Source of the DNA: a virus
IMG/VR virus record: IMGVR_UViG_3300025168_000450
Location: 1-29,008 of that record
Reading direction: 5' to 3' (one strand)
DNA: 29,008 nt
Below the pieces are notes generated by a model. It was not told where the DNA came from and made no database searches. It saw only the letters and a list, made by a program, of their open reading frames with translations. Numbering within the stretch: the stretch's first letter is position 1; every line of letters starts with the position of its first letter. This document shows positions 6,501-14,903 of the stretch, in pieces. Position numbers and translations under genes: made by a program.

Positions 6501-9500
6501 TAAGAAGAGGTCCGCGTGTTTGTTCAATAAGTTCTCCTAAAATGTTAGGACCATCTTGCATGTTAAACAAGGCTTCTAATACAGTTTGAGTTAGTTGCTT
6601 CTCTTTACCCATAGCATAGGGTGTCATATCTACTGTGCCGTCTGCTTTAATACCAGCAGTCGCAATGTCATCTCTAATACCAAACGCAGCCATTACATAC
6701 TGTTTAGCAAAAGCAGTTGTTGTTCCGAACTGTTCTTCTATTAAGTCACCAAAAGCAATAACGTTTCTGTTAGCCCTGACTTCTTTTACTGGTATGCCTA
6801 ACTTTCTAGAATAGTCTTCAAGGTTATCTAAAACATCAAACATACGCCTACGCATCTTGGTTGTGAACTCTTCGTTAAGGTTACCCATACGGTCTCTAAG
6901 CCGCTTCAAAGAAGCAGAATAAACAGGTGGTTTCTTAATGCCGGGAAAGGTTATAAACTTATTAATGTATGTTTGGTTAGGAAATAAAACGTCTGCTGTT
7001 ACAGCGATAGCCCTACCAAAACGTGAGCGTCGTAGTTCTGGTGGTTTAACCAAGTCATTGATGCGTTCCAAAGTTCTTGCTGCTTGGACACGCTGAACTA
7101 GTTTAGGCTTAGGTCCTTCGGGTGTGGGTGCCTTGCCCCTAACAGTTTCCGAAGCCCGGACGTAACTTTTTTCTAAGTCTGCTACGTCTAATACTTTTGG
7201 TCCTAACATCTTTCTTGCTTGGACTTCTGTCATTAGATCAACTAATGTTCCTAGTCCCCTTGCTACCTCTACTTGCTTACTACGAACAGCAGCATTAAAC
7301 GAAGTTGCTTCATCACCTATTTCTTTTGCTATCTCGTCAATGGCATCTAGCCTAGCCAACATTCTATTAATAATAGTTTTTGATGCTTGACCATTTTTAA
7401 ATAGTTCTGGTATCTCTCTGCGTAGTTTTATAAGAGCGTTAGCAAAGTCGGTTAAGTTAATGTCCCCAGTCTTTCTGGCAGTATCAATAAGTTCTGCTAG
7501 CAGTCTTCCTTCTTCCGATGTCCGGACAGAACGAAGAACTTTATTAACATCTTTCTTTGGCACAACAATACGAGGTGTAAGCAGAACACCGTTCTTACTG
7601 ATAGGGTTCTTACCAGAGTTGATAGCACGTTGTGCTTGACGCTGACGTATACGAACGGCTAGCATTTCGTCTAGGAACCTGTCGCCTACTTCAGCAGTTT
7701 CTTTATTGTATGGAAAGGTTTCTTTTGTTTTTCTGCCAGCAGGCTCACCGGTATACTCGTCAGCCGTGGCTCTTGCTCGGGGGTCGCCTTTACCAGTCTC
7801 TGCTCTAAAACCTTTTTGAAAAAAGTTTGGGTCTCCGGGTTGAACACCCTTATAACCATTAACTCTATCTCTAACACCGGGCAATGTGGGATCAGAAGGC
7901 TTAACTGGGTCAGCGTATATGTCAAACATACCATCACCTATTGGGGCTTCATCTATGTTTGTAGCAAGCCTAGCAGTAGCAGGCGATAGTCCTGCTTCTA
8001 TCTCTACATCTGCTCTACCCGGTAGTGGGTCATCGGGCAATGCTCCTTTTGGATCCACATCATTTAAACGAATAGTTTCATAGTCATCTAGAAAGCGAAC
8101 AGCAGACTGAACACCTTCATCAAACAGTTCTTTTATTTGTTCTGGGTTAGATGCATCAATGCCTGCTTCATCAAGGAAAGCCTTCTCTGTATCATTAAGG
8201 GCTTCGCCTTTTCTTAACTTCTCTGCTAGTTTAACTGTTGGTCTGTTAGCAGCCTGACGACTAACTTCTTTTACACGAAGGTCATTAACGTCTAAACCTA
8301 AAGCATCAGAAATGTTTATGTCATTTGCCCATCGTGCTGCGACAGGAGTATTAGCAAGTATAGTATTACCTGCCGCATAAGCCCCCTGCTGCACCGCCTG
8401 AGCGTTCGTTCCCCCTACCCCCTTGGTAGCCCTAGCCTGTGCCGTGCCTGCCTTAGCAGTAGCCTTTGTGAGTTTTGTTAGTTTTCCTGCGCCAGCATCA
8501 ATAGGTAAGAAAAAAGATCCTCCCAAGAACGACCACCAAAAAGCATCGGAAACGTTTTCAGCAAAGTCTGGATCCTCTGCTAGATCTTTAATAGATGTAT
8601 CAGACGGACCGGCGATACCGGGTAGCCCAGTAGTATCTACAAACCATTGCGCTGCTCCTTGGACACTATCCCCCATTGTCTGCCCTATGTCTCCACCTAG
8701 TTCTTCCAAGCCTCTTGCGTTTGCTAGGTTTTCTGCCCAACGTTGCCCAAGGTTTAAACCATTTGGGTTATCACCATCAACACTGTCAGCACCAAAGAAG
8801 TCAAGTATCTCTTGACCTACTGCTGTTAGTCCAGCCTCTGCTACAAGAAGGTCACGAAGAACTGTTCCAGTAATGTTTTCTTTTACTGCTGGGCTCTGTG
8901 CTGCCAAGTTTTCATAAGTATATCCTAGCATCTCTGTGCCAAGAATGTTACCTGCTATCTTAAGAACAGAACCAGACTTAAACTCTCCAGTCTTTGGATC
9001 ATAGTCATCAGCATCTGGGACGAATGCTTGACCACGGTCACCAAAGTTTTTTATCATCTCATCTTTGAAATACTGTGCGTCAGCAAAAAAGTCATTATCG
9101 TATTTGGCTAGGTCTGCTGCTGGTGTGCTAGGGTTAGCAATGATAGCATCAATCTGTTTTCTATACAGGTCAGGTATTACACTCTCTTGAAAGTTTTTAA
9201 CTTGATCTGCGTATTGTTCAGGAGATAGAATGTCTTGAGGAAGCAATGCCCCTATAACATTAGCAGGGAAAGGAGCGCCTTGTCCTACAAAAGCACGACT
9301 AGTAGTAGCATCTGGAATAATACCCGCCGGGTCTTGGGCTTCGCCAGTAACTGTCCTTGGTTGTTCAAACTGTTGCCTAGTGACTGAAAGAATAGCATTA
9401 ATACGTTCACGTTCTTTCTCCGGGTCATCATAACGAATAGGTCCGAGTTCTATTTGTTTTTGTGCTGCTTCTGCTATTAGTTCTTCTAGTGCTGGGACAA

Positions 9501-9579
9501 ACGCTAGTTGAGTTTCCACAGCAGGTGGTGCTTCCACCGTCTGAACCTTACTTAAAGTTCCGGGGTTAGGTAATGCCAT
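3589..9579 (-). CDS. Giant internal virion (ejection) protein, 1996 aa, T7 gp16-like by position
   Basis: This is the longest gene, 21% of the genome. It is the last and largest of three consecutive genes of 221, 742 and 1996 aa, like T7 gp14, gp15 and gp16 (196, 747 and 1318 aa), which sit in the capsid core and form the channel for DNA ejection. The sequence is Ala/Asp/Leu-rich, soluble and mostly helical. A few hydrophobic patches occur, for example FWWSFLGGSFFLP near residue 350 and GVLAGQLLLNPKYHMMNVLS near 1520. At about 1690-1725 it carries YDYNNLTKFERDVV followed by an aromatic FRAQSYRRV stretch, a pattern I associate with very large phage virion proteins. I see no N-terminal transglycosylase motif of the T7 gp16 kind. 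AAGGAG lies 7 bases before the ATG. Confidence 0.85.
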   Translation of the reverse strand: MALPNPGTLSKVQTVEAPPAVETQLAFVPALEELIAEAAQKQIELGPIRYDDPEKERERINAILSVTRQQFEQPRTVTGEAQDPAGIIPDATTSRAFVGQGAPFPANVIGALLPQDILSPEQYADQVKNFQESVIPDLYRKQIDAIIANPSTPAADLAKYDNDFFADAQYFKDEMIKNFGDRGQAFVPDADDYDPKTGEFKSGSVLKIAGNILGTEMLGYTYENLAAQSPAVKENITGTVLRDLLVAEAGLTAVGQEILDFFGADSVDGDNPNGLNLGQRWAENLANARGLEELGGDIGQTMGDSVQGAAQWFVDTTGLPGIAGPSDTSIKDLAEDPDFAENVSDAFWWSFLGGSFFLPIDAGAGKLTKLTKATAKAGTAQARATKGVGGTNAQAVQQGAYAAGNTILANTPVAARWANDINISDALGLDVNDLRVKEVSRQAANRPTVKLAEKLRKGEALNDTEKAFLDEAGIDASNPEQIKELFDEGVQSAVRFLDDYETIRLNDVDPKGALPDDPLPGRADVEIEAGLSPATARLATNIDEAPIGDGMFDIYADPVKPSDPTLPGVRDRVNGYKGVQPGDPNFFQKGFRAETGKGDPRARATADEYTGEPAGRKTKETFPYNKETAEVGDRFLDEMLAVRIRQRQAQRAINSGKNPISKNGVLLTPRIVVPKKDVNKVLRSVRTSEEGRLLAELIDTARKTGDINLTDFANALIKLRREIPELFKNGQASKTIINRMLARLDAIDEIAKEIGDEATSFNAAVRSKQVEVARGLGTLVDLMTEVQARKMLGPKVLDVADLEKSYVRASETVRGKAPTPEGPKPKLVQRVQAARTLERINDLVKPPELRRSRFGRAIAVTADVLFPNQTYINKFITFPGIKKPPVYSASLKRLRDRMGNLNEEFTTKMRRRMFDVLDNLEDYSRKLGIPVKEVRANRNVIAFGDLIEEQFGTTTAFAKQYVMAAFGIRDDIATAGIKADGTVDMTPYAMGKEKQLTQTVLEALFNMQDGPNILGELIEQTRGPLLNKFTPEFFEYLDGMTRILAGRTLDELAGDLPLLADKNITTRFDFDPKKTGSNVSGLLIDKARVNLLKEFSQEVTDTLPELFVSKTSPLKNQSRDFRIFGYTGGKPTIQSAMRKHGIDPNDEFKINTIEMILDYIYRGGDTGGIRPDQFDQLLQGALQDLITVKNGGDPSAARAVLEDVMAASLEPIFRRDRSMDATPRQIRDRFVEDLNADEISLLPNEEQFVTLFNQLVPSANVSPFENALVATLKDIIESDLLRNATTNKIFENYYLGTQTKNVSAADARMYRDQIVANLDKAAGQEMTKRYGGTGIAAGTKPVSFMDALEDLPFYVFDTAKDLKADIRNVLSDNKLLATYQTINATQNPQKLTREMLRTKRTPVSGRTEPPPKPARKPQGMEEFDIPTQVEGSFDFDKVDTTGKAVPDTGAIFPDGIFNKQDLNNFLDKVNDLDEFLKLVDDDPATSRLLRTVVNGIASGTGSLFGRWIPNVSKNGVLAGQLLLNPKYHMMNVLSMPAMVLSSIGPKKAGQAMKPNAMSANVLQNLNGYQYRKAGDSSFVITTPTGRTYDADQIADIVERNGINMSQATAEVRADIYRDFVRWTGENFGRFGREPKTVEFIREIGKGIERTFIGATGRTAWSELANATDNYFRVNVLISALQDGASEAQAVKLAREAMYDYNNLTKFERDVVMKGIWIYAFRAQSYRRVMSNAINNPTRLLQSYKLVKGVNNEEDEGYRPFMSRYKNSKMFLGIYDDPDTRSRYALFGPDVPVIDAFDDIASATYSFGAMLKGVTEGDVAGLGRQIDKQGQSILSQTSPVVRIPLTLAGYELSFGEIRDASTYIPPAYIYFLKRTGNWEAFKVFYNVKARTPRTGKPTIDGLEWGIDRKDKAARRNWLLLKEGALLLGFQRNIREWSTIVEQIDPQDSVKLSTQEAPGDLGLLPTDLGSSTGALTVEEVPNRQQQELNILNEIKYGG

Positions 9580-9594
9580 TACTACTCTCCTTAT

Positions 9595-11823
9595 TTAAAC
9601 TATTTGCATGCCATTGCGTGCGATCATCTGAAGTCCCAAACGAACATTATTATTTGTTCTTCCTTCTGGAACTATCTCATAAAGATCTTCCGCATTAATA
9701 GATCCCCCTGTCGCTTGGACTAGACGACCATACTCTTCTAAAGTATCTTTATTTTTCATAACAATAGCAGTGGCATCATCTCCAATAGTTTCTTTAAGAG
9801 AGCCGTCTGTTGCTGCATCTGTTGCTGTCTTGTATTCAGCAAGGGTAAGAGGCTTGTCACTATTTTTAAGTTGTGCAGCAATACTATCAGATGCTACCTG
9901 TCCTGTTACCCCTAACTCCATAGCGGACATACTACCACCCGGTTGTTTGCCACCTATGTCTGTTGGAGCAAAGTTTAAGTTTGTAGGTTCTTCGCCTACC
10001 ATATCTAACATAGCAAGGTCACCCATTGGTGGTGGTGCTGCGCTAGCCATCATTACAGGAGTAGTTGGAGTAGGTGTTACGGATGCTTGGTCCGGCAACG
10101 TTTTTGGTATGCCTCCGACTTCCGTTGCGAGCCCGTCTGCCAAAGCACCAAGTTCTCTTGATAGCCGAGGTGATAGGCTACCATCCATAGCAGCATTATT
10201 ATAAACTTCAATAACATCTTCGGTCACTTGTTGCATGCGTGGGTCTAAACTTTCTTTTACTTCTTGATACAGATCACTTAATGTCCAGTCTGTTACTGGA
10301 ACTTGTGTAACCTTACCAACTAAAACATCTTGCCCCGCTTCGTTAGTAATAGTTGTAACAATGTCTGTGTTAGCCCAGTTGTCATTCTGTAGGTCAAGAG
10401 CAAGTGGCTCATCAGCCGACATAACTTCTTTAAGTTCTTTAATGTTCTTCATTGCACCACGCTCTAGAACATTACCTATTCTTTTTTTCTGTCTATCGGA
10501 GTAAGGTAGTTCGTCTAACATTACTGCTCGCTCTTGTGGTGTCTTACCTTGGAAGAGAGTATCTAATGCTTCAATGTCTTGTCGCGATGCCTTGCCCTTA
10601 CGGATACCATACAAGTTATTATAAATACGGTTGGCTTCCATAGTAAGGTCTTCAATGCCACGGGTTTCACCTTTTTCTTTTTTATCAAGCATCTCATCTA
10701 ACTTGCCTTGTCTAACAGCAAGGTCACGCTCTCTATCCCGTATCGCCAGTAGTCGTCTGGGGTATTGCCCATCAGCAAGCGCGTTGATGATACCAGTGGA
10801 ACGGAACAACACATCATTATAAAGTGTCTGTGCTACCTTGTGGTCAGGGTCATTAACATTCATTAATGTATCTTCAAAGTCAGCAAAGGTTCCAAAGGCT
10901 GCGTATTGTTCTTGTATCTCAGCATCTTCTTCTAGAAGCCTACTATTAAATGCTGCCCTACCTAACTTGGCTTCATAGTTTCTTGGATCAAAAGTTCTTG
11001 TTGGCACCAAGGCATCTGGGTTATCAAAGCCTAGAGTTATAAGCGCAGCGTTATCTTGTGGTGAAGTGATACCTCTGGTTCCTACCTTAGCAGCAAGAGC
11101 ATTACCTTCGGCTCTGTATTGTTGTATTGCTTCGTCGCCTGAAACCTGACCAATGCCAAGTTCTGTTTGAGCATCTTTTACTGCTTTTTGATAGTCAACG
11201 TTTGCTAGTAAACCACCTAGTTGTTTATTAGTTTCTCCTGCGTCAAGTATCTCTTGCTCAATGAGGTCATCGTATTCTGCTGTGGCTACTGCCATACCAG
11301 CAGTAGCACTACGACCTTGAGCCAAGTTATTATCATAAAACTGCATCATATGATCTTTGACTAGTGTCTGTGCATCAGCAGGTGTTGTAGGCGTCTGTGA
11401 TATGTAAGTGTTTTTATTTGCATCATAGTCCGATGAAGATGTTGCTCTATTAAAACGTGTTCGTGCTTCGCCTTGTTGTTCTTGCTCACCTTCAAGTATA
11501 GCAGTTTCTATTTTAGTTCTAGCCTCAGACATCTTAGTGCGTGAGTTCAGGTTTGCTACCTCACGACGACCTTGTATCTGTTTAATAGTTTCTCTAAGGT
11601 CATTCTCCTGCTCTACCGTCATCTCCTCAAAGCCTTGGATCTTACGACGTTCCATAGAGATAGCAACTCTCTCCGAATCTATTTGGTTGATGAGTGCTGT
11701 TAGGTTACCCGGAGAAATAGATTCTTGTTGGATAAGAAAAGATAGTATTTGGTTGTATCTAGTGTTAGCAGTATTAACAATGTTGTTCATACCTGCTGCT
11801 AGTATTTGTGATCCTGTAGCCAT
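9595..11823 (-). CDS. Internal virion protein, 742 aa, T7 gp15-like by size and position
   Basis: This Ala/Gln/Glu-rich, almost wholly helical protein has a coiled-coil N-terminal third (for example ERRKIQGFEEMTVEQENDLR) and a Pro/Met-rich linker around residues 575-620. T7 gp15 has 747 residues and the same place between gp14 and gp16, so I infer a core/ejectosome component. Motif-level recognition is absent. The start is coupled to the 221-aa gene by a TAATG overlap, with GGAGG nine bases upstream, fitting stoichiometric co-production with its neighbours. Confidence 0.8.
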   Translation of the reverse strand: MATGSQILAAGMNNIVNTANTRYNQILSFLIQQESISPGNLTALINQIDSERVAISMERRKIQGFEEMTVEQENDLRETIKQIQGRREVANLNSRTKMSEARTKIETAILEGEQEQQGEARTRFNRATSSSDYDANKNTYISQTPTTPADAQTLVKDHMMQFYDNNLAQGRSATAGMAVATAEYDDLIEQEILDAGETNKQLGGLLANVDYQKAVKDAQTELGIGQVSGDEAIQQYRAEGNALAAKVGTRGITSPQDNAALITLGFDNPDALVPTRTFDPRNYEAKLGRAAFNSRLLEEDAEIQEQYAAFGTFADFEDTLMNVNDPDHKVAQTLYNDVLFRSTGIINALADGQYPRRLLAIRDRERDLAVRQGKLDEMLDKKEKGETRGIEDLTMEANRIYNNLYGIRKGKASRQDIEALDTLFQGKTPQERAVMLDELPYSDRQKKRIGNVLERGAMKNIKELKEVMSADEPLALDLQNDNWANTDIVTTITNEAGQDVLVGKVTQVPVTDWTLSDLYQEVKESLDPRMQQVTEDVIEVYNNAAMDGSLSPRLSRELGALADGLATEVGGIPKTLPDQASVTPTPTTPVMMASAAPPPMGDLAMLDMVGEEPTNLNFAPTDIGGKQPGGSMSAMELGVTGQVASDSIAAQLKNSDKPLTLAEYKTATDAATDGSLKETIGDDATAIVMKNKDTLEEYGRLVQATGGSINAEDLYEIVPEGRTNNNVRLGLQMIARNGMQIV

Positions 11824-12488
11824 TATGGAGTTCCTCCGATAGATTGTAACGCGAGGTTTTCTTCCTCAGCACGGAATGTTAAGAAGGGGTATTGCTTTGC
11901 TAGCATAGCCTGTTCTGCTGCACTAGAAACTTTATACTTTTGAAACAAAGCAGTCTGTATGTTTGGATCCAAAGTGCTTTGTGTTTGTGGCATCTGGAAT
12001 GATGAAGCATAAGCCATGGCTGCAGCGTCACCGGTTTGTTTAGCAGCACTAACTAAGTTTTGTTTCTTTTGTTGTTGAACTGCATCTTGTGTTTCAATGT
12101 CACGCGTAGCCCTTGCTATGTCCATAGCCCTTTCGTCTCTGTCTGCCTGTGCTACCACTTGCCCAATACCAGCCTCTGCTTGCATCATTCTTTCTTGTGC
12201 TACGTCTTGCTGTGCTAAAAGGTTACCCCCCGACAACCCTTGTAGTGCTGCTAGTTCTCCTTCTCTGGAGAAGTAGTCTCTTTGTGCTGCTTGGAAAACA
12301 TTACGTTGAGAAGAATAAAGTTCTTCTTTCTCTTGATCGTTAAGACCGGTCTCACCACGCTTAATAGTTTTCTCAAACTGTTTTATTCTTTCTAGCCTAG
12401 CCTTCTCTGAAGGTGTTTTAGCATTAGCAATACCAACCTGTATCAGTTGACTTGCTGCCATTATCGCGGCGTAAATGAGGATCTCCAT
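11823..12488 (-). CDS. Internal virion protein with N-terminal hydrophobic segment, T7 gp14-like
   Basis: Residues 3-20 (ILIYAAIMAASQLIQVGI) form a hydrophobic segment able to enter a membrane. The remainder is a Gln/Ala-rich coiled coil (about 28-150) with many AQ and QQ pairs. This design and the length (221 aa; T7 gp14 has 196) fit the small core protein that is ejected first and inserts into the outer membrane. It starts the three-gene ejection module, has AGGAG before its ATG, and has a copy of the ATAGACAATA motif 25 bases upstream, so it may have its own transcription start or processing point. Confidence 0.78.
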   Translation of the reverse strand: MEILIYAAIMAASQLIQVGIANAKTPSEKARLERIKQFEKTIKRGETGLNDQEKEELYSSQRNVFQAAQRDYFSREGELAALQGLSGGNLLAQQDVAQERMMQAEAGIGQVVAQADRDERAMDIARATRDIETQDAVQQQKKQNLVSAAKQTGDAAAMAYASSFQMPQTQSTLDPNIQTALFQKYKVSSAAEQAMLAKQYPFLTFRAEEENLALQSIGGTP

Positions 12489-12512
12489 TTATTTTCTCCT
12501 ATCTCTAAAAAG

Positions 12513-12522
12513 TATTGTCTAT
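12513..12522 (-). promoter_or_regulatory. Module-boundary motif, copy 2 (ATAGACAATA)
   Basis: This is an identical 10-mer to copy 1 (3580-3589). It overlaps the TAG stop of the 273-aa gene and is followed by CTTTTTAGAGATAGGAG and the ATG of the 221-aa gene. It lies in the 30-base gap that separates the tail-fibre-like genes from the ejection genes. Confidence 0.45.
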
Positions 12523-13340
12523 GTTAATGGAGACTTACCGTAGTCCCACTCTACTATCATTGATGACTTGCCTAGCAGAGTAAAACCAATAGCAGACCTA
12601 GCGTCTCCCGAGATGTTCTTACAAGCAGTAGCAACAACAAAAGTATATTCTCCTGTTGCATTGTTTGTTGTGTCAATGTTTAGATGACCGTAAAGGTTCA
12701 TCTCTCTTAGCATCATATCGTGTATGGTAGTATTATAATAAGCCGTATTAGCACTCTCATTGTCAAGCAATGAATAAGCACCCGATGGCTTACGCATTAG
12801 CAAGAAAACGCTTTGGTTGCTTTCAGTATCTAACAACCCCGGCTCAAAGTTACTGGCACCATTCGGAATACCGTTCATAGTAAGTTTAACTTTTATTCTT
12901 ACTACACACTCTTCATCTAAACGAACAGTTGTATTAAGTCCCGGTAACCCAAGAAGTTGTGCAACATTATTTAATGCTTGTCCATTCTTGACTTGTGCTT
13001 GGAGAACACTAACTCCTCCTTGCGTTGCTATCTGTGCAATAGGTGGTCCTAAACTATCAGTTGCATTGCAAATAGCATCGTTTTTCATTGCGTGAAAACC
13101 TGATGTTCCTGTGCTTGTCATCTTAACTCCACCGCTTTCCGATAGAAACTCTATGTTTCCATAGCCGTGGTTGATAAGTGTAGGACGAACAATGTTTTCT
13201 GTTCTTAGGCTAGCATCAGTAAACTTACTCTGATGTAACTTATCTGTCTGAACTGCATCGCGATAGTCCGCAATACGGTCTTTAATGTTTGTGGCTGTTA
13301 AGACATTGCCATCTGTTAAGTCTGAAGGTGCGTATGCCAT
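12519..13340 (-). CDS. 273-aa tail-fibre-like or virion surface protein
   Basis: The N-terminus contains LTATNIKDRIADYRDAV (about 15-31) and then DASLRTENIVRPTLINHGYG (about 43-62). This is the kind of oligomerising N-terminal segment seen in phage tail-associated proteins that attach to the tail hub. The rest is rich in beta-prone Thr/Asn/Val/Gly residues, and I see no enzymatic motif. It is coupled by TAATG to the 291-aa gene upstream, which has a similar INELYDN helix near its start, so the two may be distant relatives. A receptor-binding or appendage role is inferred from style and from the place between tail tube and ejection genes. Confidence 0.65.
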   Translation of the reverse strand: MAYAPSDLTDGNVLTATNIKDRIADYRDAVQTDKLHQSKFTDASLRTENIVRPTLINHGYGNIEFLSESGGVKMTSTGTSGFHAMKNDAICNATDSLGPPIAQIATQGGVSVLQAQVKNGQALNNVAQLLGLPGLNTTVRLDEECVVRIKVKLTMNGIPNGASNFEPGLLDTESNQSVFLLMRKPSGAYSLLDNESANTAYYNTTIHDMMLREMNLYGHLNIDTTNNATGEYTFVVATACKNISGDARSAIGFTLLGKSSMIVEWDYGKSPLT

Positions 13341-14215
13341 TATACTTTTTCCACTCCTTTTCTATAAACTGTTGCTGTAAAGTTATCATCATTAATAAGG
13401 ACTGTTGGCATAGCAACTGTTCCCTCTGCTGTGCCATAGACGCCGGGCTTACAATGAACAGAAAAAACTAACTGTGTTTCACTACCCCGTATCATATAAA
13501 TAGCAGTCATTCGGACAGACCTAGCAGAGCCCATACCCCCTGTAGTAAAACTTTCTGTTGGTGAGATGCTTTCATTACCGATCGTAAACCCCGCGCCAAG
13601 TGGGTCACAAGAAATAAAAGAACCTATCTTTGGACGAGTTCCGGGGAAGTCAACACCTCCAGTTTGTAGGTCACTTCCTACACCACCGTATTGAACTTGT
13701 GCTTGAATGTCAAACTGTGCGAAGTCTGTATAATAGTTTTGTCCTGTAACATAGGTGCCAGCAGCATTACTATTAACAGTAGTAAGTTTTCCTTCTACTG
13801 TTACTGTTGCTGTCCATTCTACCACTACTATGTCTCCATCGTGTGGAGTAGTAGAAGTTCTATCATTAAAAGCAACACAGTAGTTATTTAAGTTTAGTTC
13901 GTATGTGCCAGCCGTCCTAGCCAACTGTTGCCTAGTAATGCCTGTGATAGTTTGAGAAGCAGAGTTTTGATCTATTCTAAAATAGTTAACCTGAACCCAA
14001 GGATGTCCCCAACCTGCTGCCGCACTACTATCTTTAACATTGTCTGATGTAGCAGTATTAATAACTCTTCTTGTTAGTCCTTCCTTTCTTACTTGGTCTC
14101 CAACAATGTTACTAACAGTTGTGGTAAGTCCGGTAGTGTTGTCATACAGTTCATTTATTTTTGCTGCTGTTATTTGTTCCCCTTCTTTAAGAGGGACCAT
14201 AGTTGCCTTAGCCAT
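13340..14215 (-). CDS. 291-aa tail-fibre-like or virion surface protein
   Basis: I place the start at the ATG of 14215 (MAKATMVPLKEGEQITAAKI), which overlaps the previous stop as TAATG and has GAGGAAAAG just before it. A frame start 10 residues earlier is less likely. An N-terminal helix (ITAAKINELYDNTTGLTTTV, about 15-34) precedes a long Thr/Gly/Val-rich beta region with no catalytic motif. The pattern of a short helix with x-I-N-E-L followed by beta structure is common in phage fibre and appendage proteins. It is one of three adjacent genes of this style; the specific role is not visible. Confidence 0.65.
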   Translation of the reverse strand: MAKATMVPLKEGEQITAAKINELYDNTTGLTTTVSNIVGDQVRKEGLTRRVINTATSDNVKDSSAAAGWGHPWVQVNYFRIDQNSASQTITGITRQQLARTAGTYELNLNNYCVAFNDRTSTTPHDGDIVVVEWTATVTVEGKLTTVNSNAAGTYVTGQNYYTDFAQFDIQAQVQYGGVGSDLQTGGVDFPGTRPKIGSFISCDPLGAGFTIGNESISPTESFTTGGMGSARSVRMTAIYMIRGSETQLVFSVHCKPGVYGTAEGTVAMPTVLINDDNFTATVYRKGVEKV

Positions 14216-14901
14216 TATCTTTTCCTCACTATGCCATGCAAGCAACAGTCTTCAACTTCAAAGCGTTTGGTTGCTACCTCACCAGTAAGGAACTCTCCAC
14301 CTTCTAATGTTACAAACATAGTAAATAAAAGGTCTCCTCCACTGTGATAGAAGGCGAAAGGTATTTGTGTGTGGTTCCATCCGACAACACCAATGTTATC
14401 CGTCTCTCCTATTATAGCACCGTTGCATTGCAAAGTCAAGTTATGCGTTGCATTATGTTTCATATACTCTTTAGAATAGTTCATTACAGTATTAACATTA
14501 GAATACTCTAACGCTGGAACAAAGTAAGTTATCTGATAACAACCAGTAATAAACCCTGCTGATACTTTATTAATAACTAAGTCATCAAACTCTACTGAAC
14601 CTCGGACAATGTAGTCCGAACGAATGTCTTGGGCTGTGCCCGGTTGTGATGGGGGAGCACCGGTCTCTCTTAAACTAGGATAAGAAAAGAACTCCATCCA
14701 AGCACCCATCTCAAAGTGTTTGCTTTGTAACCCAGCCACACTAGCATTGGCTGCTTCTGCTATGGCGTCACCTGCTTCTAGGTTTGCTTCGTCAATACCA
14801 CCATTGGCTAACTCAAAGAGGTCTCTGGTTAGTTCATTAATAACATCTGGCTTGATGTCTTGTGCTGTCTCTATCACATTAGTAGTAGGAAAAAGTTTCA
14901 T
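14215..14901 (-). CDS. 228-aa tail-associated protein of unknown role
   Basis: The N-terminal 55 residues form an Ala/Glu/Ile-rich helix containing DVINELTRDLFELANGG. A beta-rich domain follows, with SVEFDDLVINKVSAGFITGC and later aromatic strands (FAFYHSGGDLLFTMFVTLEGG). It follows the 806-aa tail protein after a two-base gap with only a weak ribosome site, so it probably relies on translation coming from that gene, and it hands over to the 291-aa gene by a TAATG overlap. The helix-then-strand layout resembles its two downstream neighbours. A fibre adaptor or appendage subunit is a contextual guess. Confidence 0.6.
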   Translation of the reverse strand: MKLFPTTNVIETAQDIKPDVINELTRDLFELANGGIDEANLEAGDAIAEAANASVAGLQSKHFEMGAWMEFFSYPSLRETGAPPSQPGTAQDIRSDYIVRGSVEFDDLVINKVSAGFITGCYQITYFVPALEYSNVNTVMNYSKEYMKHNATHNLTLQCNGAIIGETDNIGVVGWNHTQIPFAFYHSGGDLLFTMFVTLEGGEFLTGEVATKRFEVEDCCLHGIVRKR

Positions 14902-14903
14902 TG

